DNA of 64,000 nucleotides from Rhodococcus koreensis (GTDB lineage: Bacteria > Actinomycetota > Actinomycetes > Mycobacteriales > Mycobacteriaceae): contig NZ_FNSV01000005.1 in the NCBI RefSeq assembly GCF_900105905.1, positions 8,327,501 to 8,391,500 of the forward strand, given 5' to 3'. How positions within the stretch are numbered: the stretch's first letter is position 1; every line of letters starts with the position of its first letter. Under the pieces are notes generated by a model. It had not been told where the DNA came from and made no database searches. It saw nothing but the letters and a program-made list of their open reading frames with translations. Both the position numbers and the translations under genes were made by a program. Below are positions 11,765 through 20,659 of the stretch, piece after piece.

Positions 11765-11905
11765 CGCGCGTCACATCGGGGCGGGCAATCGCGGCGCGTT
11801 GTTTCCGGGACGTCCGCCGAGGTGTTACCGTGAAGTCCCGTGGGTCGGCAGGCCCCAGCATTGCTCGAACAGACCAAGCCCTGCACAGTCGTCACGGGAG
11901 CCCCT

Positions 11906-13678
11906 TTGCCACAGTCACGCACTCATTCGCGTACCGCCACCAAGCACATCTTCGTGAGCGGCGGCGTCGCCTCCTCACTCGGCAAGGGCCTCACAGCCTC
12001 GAGCCTCGGGCAATTGCTGACCGCGCGGGGAATGCGCGTGACCATGCAGAAACTGGATCCGTACCTCAACGTCGATCCGGGCACGATGAACCCCTTCCAG
12101 CACGGTGAGGTCTTCGTCACCGAGGACGGCGCCGAGACCGACCTCGACGTCGGCCACTACGAGCGCTTCCTCGACCGCGACCTGTCCGGTCAGGCGAATG
12201 TGACCACCGGCCAGGTGTATTCGACGGTCATCGCCAAGGAGCGGCGCGGCGAATACCTCGGCGACACCGTCCAGGTCATTCCGCACATCACGGACGAGAT
12301 CAAGAGCCGGATACTCGCGATGAGCGGGCCGGATCTGCAGGGACACCGCCCCGACGTCGTCATCACGGAGATCGGCGGCACCGTCGGCGACATCGAGTCG
12401 CAGCCGTTCCTCGAGGCCGCCCGTCAGGTGCGCCACGACGTCGGCCGGGACAACGTCTTCTTCCTCCACGTCTCCCTGGTCCCGTACCTGGCGCCGTCGG
12501 GTGAGCTCAAGACGAAGCCCACCCAGCACTCGGTCGCCGCGCTGCGGAACATCGGCATCCAGCCCGACGCGCTGATCCTGCGCTGCGACCGCGAGGTCCC
12601 CCCGGCGCTGAAGAACAAGATCGCGCTCATGTGCGACGTCGACGTCGACGGCTGCATCTCGACCCCCGACGCGCCGTCGATCTACGACATCCCGAAGGTG
12701 CTGCACAGCGAGGGCCTCGACGCGTACGTCGTCCGTCAGCTGGGACTGCCGTTCCGCGACGTGGACTGGACCGTATGGGGAAACCTGCTCGAGCGCGTCC
12801 ACCAGCCGCGCGAGACCGTGCGGATCGCCCTGGTCGGAAAATACGTCGACCTGCCGGACGCGTACCTGTCCGTCACCGAGGCGCTGCGTGCAGGCGGGTT
12901 CGCGAACCGCTCGAAGGTGGAGATCTCGTGGGTGCCGTCCGACGCATGTGAGACCGAGGCGGGCGCGCAGGCCGCGCTCGGCGACGTCGACGGCGTGCTG
13001 ATCCCCGGTGGCTTCGGCATCCGCGGCATCGAGGGCAAGCTCGGCGCGATCCGGTACGCCCGCCACCGGAAGATCCCCCTGCTCGGACTGTGCCTGGGTC
13101 TGCAGTGCGTCGTGATCGAGGCCGCGCGCAGCGTGGGTCTGGACGACGCCAACTCCGCCGAGTTCGAACCCGAGACCACGCACCCCGTGATCTCCACGAT
13201 GGCCGACCAGGAAGACGTCATCGCCGGTGAGGCCGACCTCGGTGGCACGATGCGCCTCGGCGCGTACCCCGCAGTCCTGGCGAAGGGGTCCGTCGTGGCG
13301 CGGGCGTACGGCACCGAAGAGGTGTCGGAGCGGCACCGTCACCGCTACGAGGTCAACAACGCGTACCGGGACCGGATCGCCAAGAGCGGACTCCGGTTCA
13401 GCGGCACCTCTCCCGACGGTCACCTCGTCGAGTTCGTCGAGTACCCGGCCGACCAGCACCCGTTCTTCGTCGCCACGCAGGCCCACCCCGAGCTGAAGAG
13501 CCGTCCGACGCGCCCGCATCCTCTGTTCGCGGCGTTCGTCGACGCGGCGCTGAGGCACAAGCTCGAGGAGCGCCTCCCCGTCGACGTGCACGGCGAGGAG
13601 CGTGCGGCGGCCGCCGACGCCGAGATCGCCGATTCCGCCGACCGCGACGAGGTCGCGTCGGTCGACAGCGCGGGATAG
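11906..13678 (+). CDS. pyrG: CTP synthase
   Basis: PyrG aminates UTP to CTP with glutamine. The 590-residue protein has the synthetase domain (FVSGGVASSLGKGLTASSLG P-loop, then CDVDVDGCISTPDAPSIYD) and a C-terminal class I glutamine amidotransferase domain with catalytic Cys in LLGLCLGLQCVV and the HPELKSRPT triad end. TTG 11906 is chosen: it gives MPQSRTHSRTATKHIFVSGG, close to other actinobacterial N-termini, and lies 5 nt after GGGAG. An upstream in-frame extension to 11840 lacks conservation. The C-terminal 35 residues are acidic and variable. Confidence 0.95.
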   Translation: MPQSRTHSRTATKHIFVSGGVASSLGKGLTASSLGQLLTARGMRVTMQKLDPYLNVDPGTMNPFQHGEVFVTEDGAETDLDVGHYERFLDRDLSGQANVTTGQVYSTVIAKERRGEYLGDTVQVIPHITDEIKSRILAMSGPDLQGHRPDVVITEIGGTVGDIESQPFLEAARQVRHDVGRDNVFFLHVSLVPYLAPSGELKTKPTQHSVAALRNIGIQPDALILRCDREVPPALKNKIALMCDVDVDGCISTPDAPSIYDIPKVLHSEGLDAYVVRQLGLPFRDVDWTVWGNLLERVHQPRETVRIALVGKYVDLPDAYLSVTEALRAGGFANRSKVEISWVPSDACETEAGAQAALGDVDGVLIPGGFGIRGIEGKLGAIRYARHRKIPLLGLCLGLQCVVIEAARSVGLDDANSAEFEPETTHPVISTMADQEDVIAGEADLGGTMRLGAYPAVLAKGSVVARAYGTEEVSERHRHRYEVNNAYRDRIAKSGLRFSGTSPDGHLVEFVEYPADQHPFFVATQAHPELKSRPTRPHPLFAAFVDAALRHKLEERLPVDVHGEERAAAADAEIADSADRDEVASVDSAG

Positions 13679-13691
13679 GGCGAGACGGACC

Positions 13692-14360
13692 ATGCCCGAC
13701 ATCGGCCGGCACGAATTCGAGACCCTCGACTCGCGCGCCGTCTACAGCGGCGCGATCCTCGCGCTGCGGGTGGATCACGTCGCAATGCCGGACGGCCGGA
13801 CCGCCGAACGTGAGGTGGTCGAGCACCACGGCGCCGTCGCAGTCGTGGTGCTCGACGAGGAGGACCGGGTCGTCCTGATCCACCAGTACCGGCACCCGGT
13901 GGGGCGCCGGTTGTGGGAGATCCCGGCGGGTCTGCTGGACGAGCCGGGGGAGGACCCCGTCGACGCCGCGCGACGCGAACTGGCGGAAGAGACCGGCCTC
14001 GCGGCCCGGCGCTGGTCCGTCCTCGTGGATGTCGTTCTCTCGCCGGGGTTCACGGACGAGTCGGTGCGCGTGTTCCTCGCCGAGGACCTGTACGAGGTGG
14101 ACCGGCCCGACCCGGAGGACGAGGAAGCCGACCTCGAGATCGAGCGGATTCCGTTCGACGAGGTCGTGTCGATGGTGCTGAACGGGACCATCGTCAACGC
14201 CACGGCCGCATCCGGCGTCATGGCCCTCGCCGCCGCCCGGTCCCGGCCGGGCGGTCTCGGCGAACTCCGCGACGTGAGCGCCCCCTGGGTCGATCGCCCC
14301 GAACGGTTCAGCGAGCGGAAGCGCGCACGTGCCGCTGGGGACGAAGCCGCGCGGACATGA
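13692..14360 (+). CDS. NUDIX hydrolase, ADP-ribose pyrophosphatase type (Rv1700)
   Basis: The 222-residue protein has a complete Nudix box (GLLDEPGEDPVDAARRELAE followed by ETGL) after a WEIPAG segment, the pattern of ADP-ribose pyrophosphatases. It sits 13 nt after pyrG, as in mycobacteria. The last 20 residues (SERKRARAAGDEAART) run directly into the xerD relic. The stop TGA at 14358-14360 may have been formed by the same deletion, so the C-terminus could differ from relatives. Confidence 0.93.
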   Translation: MPDIGRHEFETLDSRAVYSGAILALRVDHVAMPDGRTAEREVVEHHGAVAVVVLDEEDRVVLIHQYRHPVGRRLWEIPAGLLDEPGEDPVDAARRELAEETGLAARRWSVLVDVVLSPGFTDESVRVFLAEDLYEVDRPDPEDEEADLEIERIPFDEVVSMVLNGTIVNATAASGVMALAAARSRPGGLGELRDVSAPWVDRPERFSERKRARAAGDEAART

Positions 14361-14618
14361 CGTGGTGATCGCCCTGCGGACGGGTGATCCGAACCGTGAA
14401 CTGCCGCCGCTGGCGGCGAGTTCGGTGGCCCGGGCGCTGTTCGCCGGGGGCCCGCATCTCCGAGGCCGGCGCCCCACCTGCTCGACGGCGGCACCGACGT
14501 CCGCGTCGTCGAGGAGTTGCTGGGACACGCGTCGGTGACGACCACGCAGATATATACGCTGCTGACAGTGGGTGCGCTGCGCGAGGTGTGGGCGGGAGCG
14601 CACCCCCTGGCGCGGTAG
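14357..14618 (+). pseudogene. xerD: Decayed xerD-type tyrosine recombinase
   Basis: In mycobacteria an intact recombinase of about 310 codons (Rv1701) follows the NUDIX gene. Here about 260 nt hold three out-of-register fragments. From 14357, HDVVIALRTGDPNRELPPLA resembles the N-terminal core-binding domain. At 14448-14469 another frame gives GARISEA, from the start of the catalytic domain. At 14475-14618 a third frame reads HLLDGGTDVRVVEELLGHAS then VTTTQIYTLLTVGALREVWA and stops at TAG, retaining the C-terminal HxxR-loop neighbour and nucleophile Tyr. The start, most of the N-domain and the central catalytic residues are gone, so no recombinase can be made. Confidence 0.88.
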
Positions 14619-14667
14619 CGGAAAGCGTGTCGAGGGGAAAATTCACGGTACGAGGCGGTAGCGTTCG

Positions 14668-14673
14668 TATAAC
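14668..14673 (+). promoter_or_regulatory. Candidate -10 element of the parA-scp operon
   Basis: TATAAC fits the actinobacterial TANNNT -10 pattern and lies in a locally AT-richer stretch after the xerD relic. A transcription start near 14680 would make the GTG at 14677 unusable and favours GTG 14722 as the ParA start. A good -35 is not evident (TTCACG at 14642-14647 is 20 nt away). Confidence 0.45.
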
Positions 14674-14721
14674 GATGTGGGATCGACAGCGATCATCGAG
14701 AGAACAGGGGATCATCGGACC

Positions 14722-15681
14722 GTGGTGACACCGCAGCCGCCAGCGGCGGAGTCAGAGCACTCGCAACCGGAGGGCGACATGTTCGACGTGCGGCAAACCG
14801 ACACCGCAGACTTGTTCGACGACGCTGCCGTGGTCGTGGAGGAGGAACTCGGCCCCACGGGTCGGCCGACGCGTGAGGTACCGGAACCCGCCCCGTTGCC
14901 CTCGCACGGCCCGGCCAAGATCGTCGCGATGTGCAACCAGAAGGGCGGCGTCGGCAAGACGACGTCGACGATCAATCTGGGTGCGTCGCTGGCCGAATAC
15001 GGCCGGCGGGTCCTGCTCGTCGACCTCGATCCCCAGGGGGCGCTGTCCGCGGGCCTCGGAGTCGCGCACAACGACCTCGAACTGACCGTCCACAATCTGC
15101 TCGTCGAACCGCGCGTCTCCATCGACGACGTCCTGATGCGGACGCGCGTCGAGGGCCTCGACCTTCTGCCGAGCAACATCGACCTGTCGGCGGCGGAGAT
15201 CCAGCTCGTCACCGAGGTGGGCCGTGAGCAGACGCTCGGTCGCGTGCTGCATCCCGTGCTCGACCGCTACGACTACGTCCTCATCGACTGCCAGCCGTCC
15301 CTCGGTCTGCTCACGGTCAACGCGCTGGCCTGCGCGGACTCGGTGATCATCCCGATGGAATGCGAGTACTTCAGCCTGCGCGGCCTGGCGCTGCTCAACG
15401 ACACGGTCGAGAAGGTCCACGACAGGCTCAACCCGCGTCTCGAACTCGCCGGCATCGTCGTGACGATGTTCGACTCGCGTACCCTGCACGCGCGCGAGGT
15501 GATGGCTCGCGTGGTGGAGGTGTTCGGGGATCTGGTCTACGACACCGTGATCAACCGGACCGTGCGATTCCCCGAGACCTCCGTCGCCGGGGAACCGATC
15601 ACCACCTGGGCGCCCAAGTCGACCGGCGCCGAGGCGTACCGTGCGCTGGCACGCGAGGTCATTCACCGGTCCGGCCGGTAA
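14722..15681 (+). CDS. ParA/Soj-family ATPase (Rv1708-like)
   Basis: The 319-residue protein has an N-terminal variable region of about 75 residues. A ParA/MinD-type ATPase follows, with deviant Walker A NQKGGVGKTTSTINL, a DLDPQGALSAGLG segment, Walker B YDYVLIDCQPSLGLLT and a long ATPase core. It is not the oriC-linked parAB: no parB follows; instead scpA and scpB follow directly, so it probably works with the SMC-ScpAB system in chromosome organisation. GTG 14722 is preferred, after AGGGGA at 14706-14711. The stop abuts the scpA start. Confidence 0.85.
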   Translation: MVTPQPPAAESEHSQPEGDMFDVRQTDTADLFDDAAVVVEEELGPTGRPTREVPEPAPLPSHGPAKIVAMCNQKGGVGKTTSTINLGASLAEYGRRVLLVDLDPQGALSAGLGVAHNDLELTVHNLLVEPRVSIDDVLMRTRVEGLDLLPSNIDLSAAEIQLVTEVGREQTLGRVLHPVLDRYDYVLIDCQPSLGLLTVNALACADSVIIPMECEYFSLRGLALLNDTVEKVHDRLNPRLELAGIVVTMFDSRTLHAREVMARVVEVFGDLVYDTVINRTVRFPETSVAGEPITTWAPKSTGAEAYRALAREVIHRSGR

Positions 15682-16542
15682 GTGGTGAATACGCAAGACA
15701 TTCCGGCACCACCGCAGACCGAGGGTTCGAACAGCGAGGACCCGCAGGCGCCCGCCGTCAAGCCCGGCTTCCGGGTGACGCTGCGCAACTTCGAGGGACC
15801 GTTCGATCTGCTCCTCACCCTGATCAACCAGCGACAGCTGGACGTCACGGAAGTCGCGCTGCACCAGGTGACGGACGACTTCATCGCCTACACCCGCACG
15901 CTCGGCGCGGAGATGGGACTCGACCAGACGACGGAATTCCTGGTCGTCGCCGCGACGCTGCTCGATCTGAAGGCGGCGCGTCTGCTCCCGGCGGGGCAGG
16001 TGGAGGACGCCGAGGACCTGGTGCTTCTCGAGGCGCGCGACCTGCTGTTCGCCCGGCTGCTGCAGTACCGCGCGTACAAGCAGGTTGCGCAACTGTTCGG
16101 TGAGCTCGAGGCGGCCGCGCTGCGCCGGTATCCGCGGTCGGCGGCACTGGAGGACCAGTTCACCCAGTTGCTGCCGGAAGTGTTGCTCGGCGTCGACCCG
16201 CAGCGGTTCGCGGAGATCGCCGCGACCGTGTTCACACCCCGCCCGAAGCCCACTGTGGGACTCGACCACCTGCACGACATGCACGCGGTGTCGGTCCCCG
16301 ACCAGGCGGCGCGGATGCTGGAACTGCTCCGCGAGCGAGGCGCCGGGGAGTGGGCGACCTTCGGCGACCTCGTCTCGGAGTGCGAACTCACCGCCCTGAT
16401 CGTGGCAAGATTCCTCGCGCTGCTCGAGCTGTACCGCGAGCAGTCGGTGTTGTTCGAACAGCCCGAGCCACTCGGGGAATTGCTGGTGAGCTGGACCGGG
16501 GAACGCACAGACGCCCCGGTGACCGAGGAGGATTACGGATGA
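15682..16542 (+). CDS. scpA: Segregation and condensation protein ScpA (kleisin)
   Basis: ScpA bridges the SMC heads in the bacterial condensin. The 286-residue protein contains the hallmark FRVTLRNFEGPFDLLLTLIN near residue 32, then LDVTEVALHQVTDDFIAYTR and the helical core (FLVVAATLLDLKAARLLP). The C-terminal winged helix is at residues about 215-270. GTG 15682 directly follows the ParA stop; GTG 15685 is an alternative. The gene overlaps scpB by ATGA. Confidence 0.96.
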   Translation: MVNTQDIPAPPQTEGSNSEDPQAPAVKPGFRVTLRNFEGPFDLLLTLINQRQLDVTEVALHQVTDDFIAYTRTLGAEMGLDQTTEFLVVAATLLDLKAARLLPAGQVEDAEDLVLLEARDLLFARLLQYRAYKQVAQLFGELEAAALRRYPRSAALEDQFTQLLPEVLLGVDPQRFAEIAATVFTPRPKPTVGLDHLHDMHAVSVPDQAARMLELLRERGAGEWATFGDLVSECELTALIVARFLALLELYREQSVLFEQPEPLGELLVSWTGERTDAPVTEEDYG

Positions 16543-17252
16543 GTTCGGCCCCGCTCGACGAGCCGGACGACGAGGGCGCCGTCGACGCGGAACCCGAGTT
16601 GTCGGACACGGAACCCGAGTTGTCGGACACCGAACTCGCTGCGGTTCTCGAGTCGTTGCTGCTGATCGTCGACTCTCCGGCCGGTGCGGAGCAGCTCGCG
16701 TCCGCGACGGGTGCTTCTGTGAATCGCATCACGGAGACGCTGAACCGCATGTCCGCCGAGCTCACCGCCCGGGGAAGCGGGATGGACCTCCGATATGCCG
16801 GTGACGGTTGGCGTCTCTACACCCGCACCGCGTACGCGCCCTACGTGGAACGGCTCCTGCTCGACGGAGCCCGCTCCAAACTGACGAGGGCGGCGTTGGA
16901 AACTCTGGCCGTGGTGGCATACCGTCAACCGTTGACCCGCGCACGGATCAGTGCGGTGCGCGGCGTCAACGTGGATGGTGTGGTGCGCACACTTCTCGCT
17001 CGCGGGTTGATCGCCGAAGCCGGCGTCGATCCCGATACCAACGCCACGCAGTACTCGACGACGGAACTCTTCCTGGAACGGCTCGGCTTGGCGTCTCTGG
17101 CCGATCTTCCCGCGTTGGCTCCGTTGTTGCCGGATGTGGATCTGATAGATGACATCAGTGACAGTCTGGAATCTGACCCACGATTTGCGAGAATGAATAA
17201 AGCTACGGCTTCCACAGAAGAGTTGGACACCGGGCTGGACACCGAAGACTGA
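16539..17252 (+). CDS. scpB: Segregation and condensation protein ScpB
   Basis: ScpB pairs with ScpA through tandem winged-helix domains. The 237-residue protein shows the LAAVLESLLLIVDSPAGAEQ start of the first domain and the LTRAALETLAVVAYRQPLTR and RISAVRGVNVDGVVRTLLAR motifs of the second. ATG 16539 overlaps the scpA stop and marks the true start. Residues about 17-31 contain a perfect in-frame duplication of seven residues (EPELSDT twice) in the acidic N-terminal tail. Confidence 0.96.
   Translation: MSSAPLDEPDDEGAVDAEPELSDTEPELSDTELAAVLESLLLIVDSPAGAEQLASATGASVNRITETLNRMSAELTARGSGMDLRYAGDGWRLYTRTAYAPYVERLLLDGARSKLTRAALETLAVVAYRQPLTRARISAVRGVNVDGVVRTLLARGLIAEAGVDPDTNATQYSTTELFLERLGLASLADLPALAPLLPDVDLIDDISDSLESDPRFARMNKATASTEELDTGLDTED
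16588..16629. repeat. Perfect 21-bp tandem repeat in scpB
   Basis: Two identical adjacent 21-bp units (16588-16608 and 16609-16629) encode a duplicated EPELSDT in the acidic N-terminal tail of ScpB. The repeat keeps the frame and sits outside the folded winged-helix domains. Confidence 0.95.
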
Positions 17253-17268
17253 CAGGGATAGTACAAAA

Positions 17269-18321
17269 GTGAAGAAACCCGCTCGCCGAGATGGCACACC
17301 GGATCGCAACAACAAGAAGCAGCGCCCCACCAGGTCGGAGGCCGGAGGGCGCACCAGGTCGGAGGCCGGAGGGCGTCCGGACAGGGCCGAGGCCGGTCAT
17401 CGATCAGGCCGGCCCGACGCCGCGAAGGGCAAACCTGGCAGGCCCGACCCTGCCGCGAAGAACAAGCGTGGCAAGCCCAAGTCGGCCAAGCCGCAGCGCG
17501 CGCAGGCGCAGGCCCCCAAGATCAGCAACGCCAAGCCGGCCCGGCACCAGTACGCCGACGCCGATCGGCCCGTCGGCCCGCCGCAGGGCGACGGCATGCG
17601 CCTGCAGAAGGTTCTCGCTCAGGCCGGTGTCGCGTCGCGTCGTGCGGCCGAGGAACTGATCTCGCAGGGTCGTGTCGAGGTCGACGGCCGCATCGTCATC
17701 GAACAGGGACTGCGCATCGACCCCGAGAACGCGGTGGTGCGCGTGGACGGTGTCCGCGTCGTCGTCCAGAAGGACCTGGTCCACCTCGCCCTCAACAAGC
17801 CCCGCGGCTGGCAGTCGACGATGTCGGACGACCTGGGCCGCCCGTGCGTCGGCGACATCGTCTCCGAGCGGGTCGCCGCCGGTCAGCGGTTGTTCCACGT
17901 CGGTCGGCTCGATGCCGACACCGAGGGACTGCTGCTGCTCACCAACGACGGTGACCTGGCGCATCGGCTGATGCACCCGTCGTTCGAGGTGTCGAAGACG
18001 TACCTGGCGACCGTGTCGGGTGCTCTCGAGCGCGGCGTCGGTAAGAAGCTGAAGGAGGGTGTCGAACTCGAGGACGGACCGGCGAAGGTCGACACGTTCA
18101 CGCTCCTCGACATCAACGAGGGCAAGTCGCTCGTCCGGGTCACGCTGCACGAAGGCCGTAAGCACATCGTTCGTCGCCTGTTCGACGCCGTGGGGCACCC
18201 CGTCATCCGGCTCGTCCGGACGGACATCGGCGCGGTCGCGCTCGGCGACCAGCGGCCCGGTACATTGCGCGTCCTGGGTCGTGGCGAGGTCGGCGGTCTC
18301 TACGGGGCGGTGGGCCTGTGA
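17269..18321 (+). CDS. Pseudouridine synthase, RluB/RsuA family (Rv1711), with long basic tail
   Basis: The 350-residue protein has a 105-residue disordered, Lys/Arg/Gly-rich N-terminal tail. It is followed by an S4 domain (RLQKVLAQAGVASRRAAEEL) and an RluB/RsuA catalytic domain with VGRLDADTEGLLLLTNDGDL containing the catalytic Asp, and EGRKHIVRRLFDAVGHPVIR. It isomerises a uridine in rRNA, most likely 23S by family. GTG 17269 lies 16 nt after scpB. The stop overlaps cmk by GTGA, so the gene is in the same operon. Confidence 0.92.
   Translation: MKKPARRDGTPDRNNKKQRPTRSEAGGRTRSEAGGRPDRAEAGHRSGRPDAAKGKPGRPDPAAKNKRGKPKSAKPQRAQAQAPKISNAKPARHQYADADRPVGPPQGDGMRLQKVLAQAGVASRRAAEELISQGRVEVDGRIVIEQGLRIDPENAVVRVDGVRVVVQKDLVHLALNKPRGWQSTMSDDLGRPCVGDIVSERVAAGQRLFHVGRLDADTEGLLLLTNDGDLAHRLMHPSFEVSKTYLATVSGALERGVGKKLKEGVELEDGPAKVDTFTLLDINEGKSLVRVTLHEGRKHIVRRLFDAVGHPVIRLVRTDIGAVALGDQRPGTLRVLGRGEVGGLYGAVGL
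17328..17375. repeat. Perfect 24-bp tandem repeat in the pseudouridine synthase gene
   Basis: Two identical 24-bp units (17328-17351 and 17352-17375) encode RSEAGGRT-type repeats in the disordered N-terminal tail. A third, diverged copy (RAEAGHRSG) follows. The reading frame is kept. Confidence 0.95.
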
Positions 18322-19007
18322 GTGCCTCGTCGCTGGTCGTCGCGATGGACGGCCCGTCCGGAACCGGGAAGTCGAGCGTTTCGCGGATGCTGGCGCAGCG
18401 ACTCGACGCCCGGTACCTCGACACCGGAGCCATGTATCGCATCGCGACGCTGCATGTGCTGCGCAAGGGCGTGGACCTCACCGATCCCGCCGCGATCGCC
18501 GACGCGACCGTCGGTCTGCCGTGGTCGATCGGAACCGACCCGGCGGGCGAGCAGGTCCTGCTCGACGGCGAGGACGTGGGGGAGGAGATCCGCGGCGACG
18601 CGGTGACCAAGGCCGTCTCGCCTGTCTCCGCCGTTCCCGCGGTGCGCGAACTGCTCGTCGCGGCGCAGCGTCGTCTCACGGGCGAGACCGAACGGATCGT
18701 CGTCGAGGGCCGGGACATCGGCACCGTCGTGCTTCCCGATGCCGACGTGAAGATCTACCTGACCGCCTCGGCGGAAGCCCGGGCCCAGCGCAGGAATGCG
18801 CAGAATCTCGCGGAAGGACGAGGCGACGACTACGCGGCCGTGCTGGCCGATGTGCAGCGCCGTGACCACCTCGACTCCACGCGCGCCGTGTCGCCGCTGC
18901 GGCCGGCCGACGATTCCGTGCTGGTCGACACCAGCGAACTCGGAATCGACGACGTGATCGGCAGGTTGCTGCTGGTGGTAAGCGAAAGAAGTGGAGCAGG
19001 GCAGTGA
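18318..19007 (+). CDS. cmk: Cytidylate kinase
   Basis: Cmk phosphorylates CMP and dCMP. The 229-residue protein begins with VVAMDGPSGTGKSSVSRMLA (Walker A) and has ARYLDTGAMYR (nucleotide-binding region) and IVVEGRDIGTVVLPDADVKI. GTG 18318 overlaps the preceding stop, and the end overlaps der by GTGA. The order RluB-cmk-der is conserved across actinobacteria and Firmicutes. Confidence 0.97.
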   Translation: MSASSLVVAMDGPSGTGKSSVSRMLAQRLDARYLDTGAMYRIATLHVLRKGVDLTDPAAIADATVGLPWSIGTDPAGEQVLLDGEDVGEEIRGDAVTKAVSPVSAVPAVRELLVAAQRRLTGETERIVVEGRDIGTVVLPDADVKIYLTASAEARAQRRNAQNLAEGRGDDYAAVLADVQRRDHLDSTRAVSPLRPADDSVLVDTSELGIDDVIGRLLLVVSERSGAGQ

Positions 19008-20431
19008 CCGAACAATTCACCACCGAGTTCGCAGGCGACGGAACCTGGAGTGAGGAATCCGACTGGGAGGTCCTCGACCTCGAAGACGGCGGCGACGGGG
19101 AGGCCCACGTCCCGGTTCCCACCCTCGCCGTGGTCGGACGCCCGAACGTCGGTAAGTCGACGCTCGTCAACCGGATCATCGGCCGCCGCGAGGCCGTCGT
19201 CGAGGACATTCCCGGTGTGACCCGGGACCGTGTCTCGTACGAGGCGAACTGGAGCGGACGCCGGTTCATGGTGCAGGACACCGGCGGCTGGGAACCCGAC
19301 GCCAAGGGCCTGCAGCAGTCGGTGGCCCGGCAGGCGGAGCTGGCGATGCAGACCGCGGACGCGATCCTGCTCGTGGTCGATGCCGTCGTCGGCGCCACCG
19401 CGACCGACGAGGCCGTGGCCAAGGTGCTGCGCCGGTCCAAGACGCCGGTTCTGCTGGTCGCCAACAAGGTGGACGACGGCCGCACCGAATCCGAGGTGGC
19501 CGCACTGTGGTCGCTGGGGCTCGGGCAGCCGCACTCGGTGAGTGCGACGCACGGCCGCGGTACGGGCGATCTCCTCGACGAGGTGCTCGCCGCCCTCCCG
19601 GAGACCCCGCGCGAGGGCATCCCCGGCGGCGGACCGCGTCGTGTGGCCCTGGTCGGGAAGCCGAACGTCGGGAAGTCGAGCCTGCTGAACAAGCTGTCGG
19701 GCGACGAGCGTTCGGTGGTCCACAACGTCGCGGGCACCACCGTCGACCCGGTCGACTCGATCGTGGAACTCGGCGGCCGGCCGTGGCGTTTCGTCGACAC
19801 CGCCGGTCTGCGCAAGCGGGTCAGCCACGCCAGCGGCGCCGAGTTCTACGCGTCGCTGCGGACGAAGAGCGCTATCGAGGCCGCGGAGGTCGCGATTCTG
19901 CTGATCGACGCGTCCGAGCCGATCTCGGAGCAGGACCTGCGCGTGCTGAGCATGGTGGCCGACGCCGGCCGGGCTCTCGTCATCGCGTTCAACAAGTGGG
20001 ATCTCGTCGACGAGGACCGGCGACTTCAGCTCGACCGCGAAGTCGATCGGGACCTGGTGCGGGTGCCGTGGGCGCAGCGCGTCAACATCTCGGCGCAGAC
20101 GGGACGCGCGGTGCAGAAGCTGGTGCCCGCCCTCGACACGGCGCTGGAATCGTGGGACAAGCGCATTCCGACGGGCCGGCTCAACACGTGGCTCAAGGAA
20201 GTCGTGGCGGCGACGCCGCCGCCGATGCGCGGTGGCCGGCTGCCTCGCGTGATGTTCGCCACGCAGGCCGGGACGCGTCCGCCGACGTTCGTGCTGTTCA
20301 CGACCGGGTTCCTCGAGGCTGGCTACCGCCGGTTCCTGGAGCGGCGCCTGCGTGAGGAGTTCAATTTCGACGGCAGCCCCGTCCGCATCTCGGTGCGGGT
20401 GCGGGAAAAGCGTGAGCGGCGGAGTCGTTGA
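19004..20431 (+). CDS. der: Ribosome-associated GTPase Der (EngA)
   Basis: Der is a double-GTPase needed for 50S assembly. The 475-residue protein contains two complete G domains. The first has VVGRPNVGKSTLVNRI, DTGGW and NKVD; the second has LVGKPNVGKSSLLNKLSGDE, DTAGL and NKWD. A C-terminal KH-like domain (residues about 385-470) ends in the Arg-rich tail RVREKRERRSR. GTG 19004 overlaps cmk. This is the last gene of the Rv1691-Rv1713 block. Confidence 0.97.
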   Translation: MTEQFTTEFAGDGTWSEESDWEVLDLEDGGDGEAHVPVPTLAVVGRPNVGKSTLVNRIIGRREAVVEDIPGVTRDRVSYEANWSGRRFMVQDTGGWEPDAKGLQQSVARQAELAMQTADAILLVVDAVVGATATDEAVAKVLRRSKTPVLLVANKVDDGRTESEVAALWSLGLGQPHSVSATHGRGTGDLLDEVLAALPETPREGIPGGGPRRVALVGKPNVGKSSLLNKLSGDERSVVHNVAGTTVDPVDSIVELGGRPWRFVDTAGLRKRVSHASGAEFYASLRTKSAIEAAEVAILLIDASEPISEQDLRVLSMVADAGRALVIAFNKWDLVDEDRRLQLDREVDRDLVRVPWAQRVNISAQTGRAVQKLVPALDTALESWDKRIPTGRLNTWLKEVVAATPPPMRGGRLPRVMFATQAGTRPPTFVLFTTGFLEAGYRRFLERRLREEFNFDGSPVRISVRVREKRERRSR

Positions 20432-20517
20432 TCCGACAGAATGTGCTCTGACCAGGCGATTAGCGTTACGGACGGCCGCTGATGTAATCTCATCGAGCAC
20501 CTGAACGAGGGTGTGGA

Positions 20518-20594
<77 letters not shown>

Positions 20595-20606
20595 GATGAT
20601 CGGCGA

Positions 20607-20639
20607 AGGCGGTTTCCCGGAAACGGGGAGCCGCCTTTT
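20607..20639 (+). terminator. Intrinsic terminator after tRNA-Pro
   Basis: AGGCGGTTTCCC (20607-20618) pairs with GGGGAGCCGCCT (20625-20636) over 12 bp with two G-T pairs and a 6-nt loop. It is followed by TTTTC. It also lies beyond the 3' end of the convergent L,D-transpeptidase gene. Confidence 0.85.
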
Positions 20640-20659
20640 CTGTGTCTCGGGCGCGGGAC

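Noticed and set aside
14329..14728. Small open frames between NUDIX and parA as new genes
   Set aside because: Their readable pieces are fragments of a tyrosine recombinase in different frames, so the interval is a pseudogene rather than novel small proteins.
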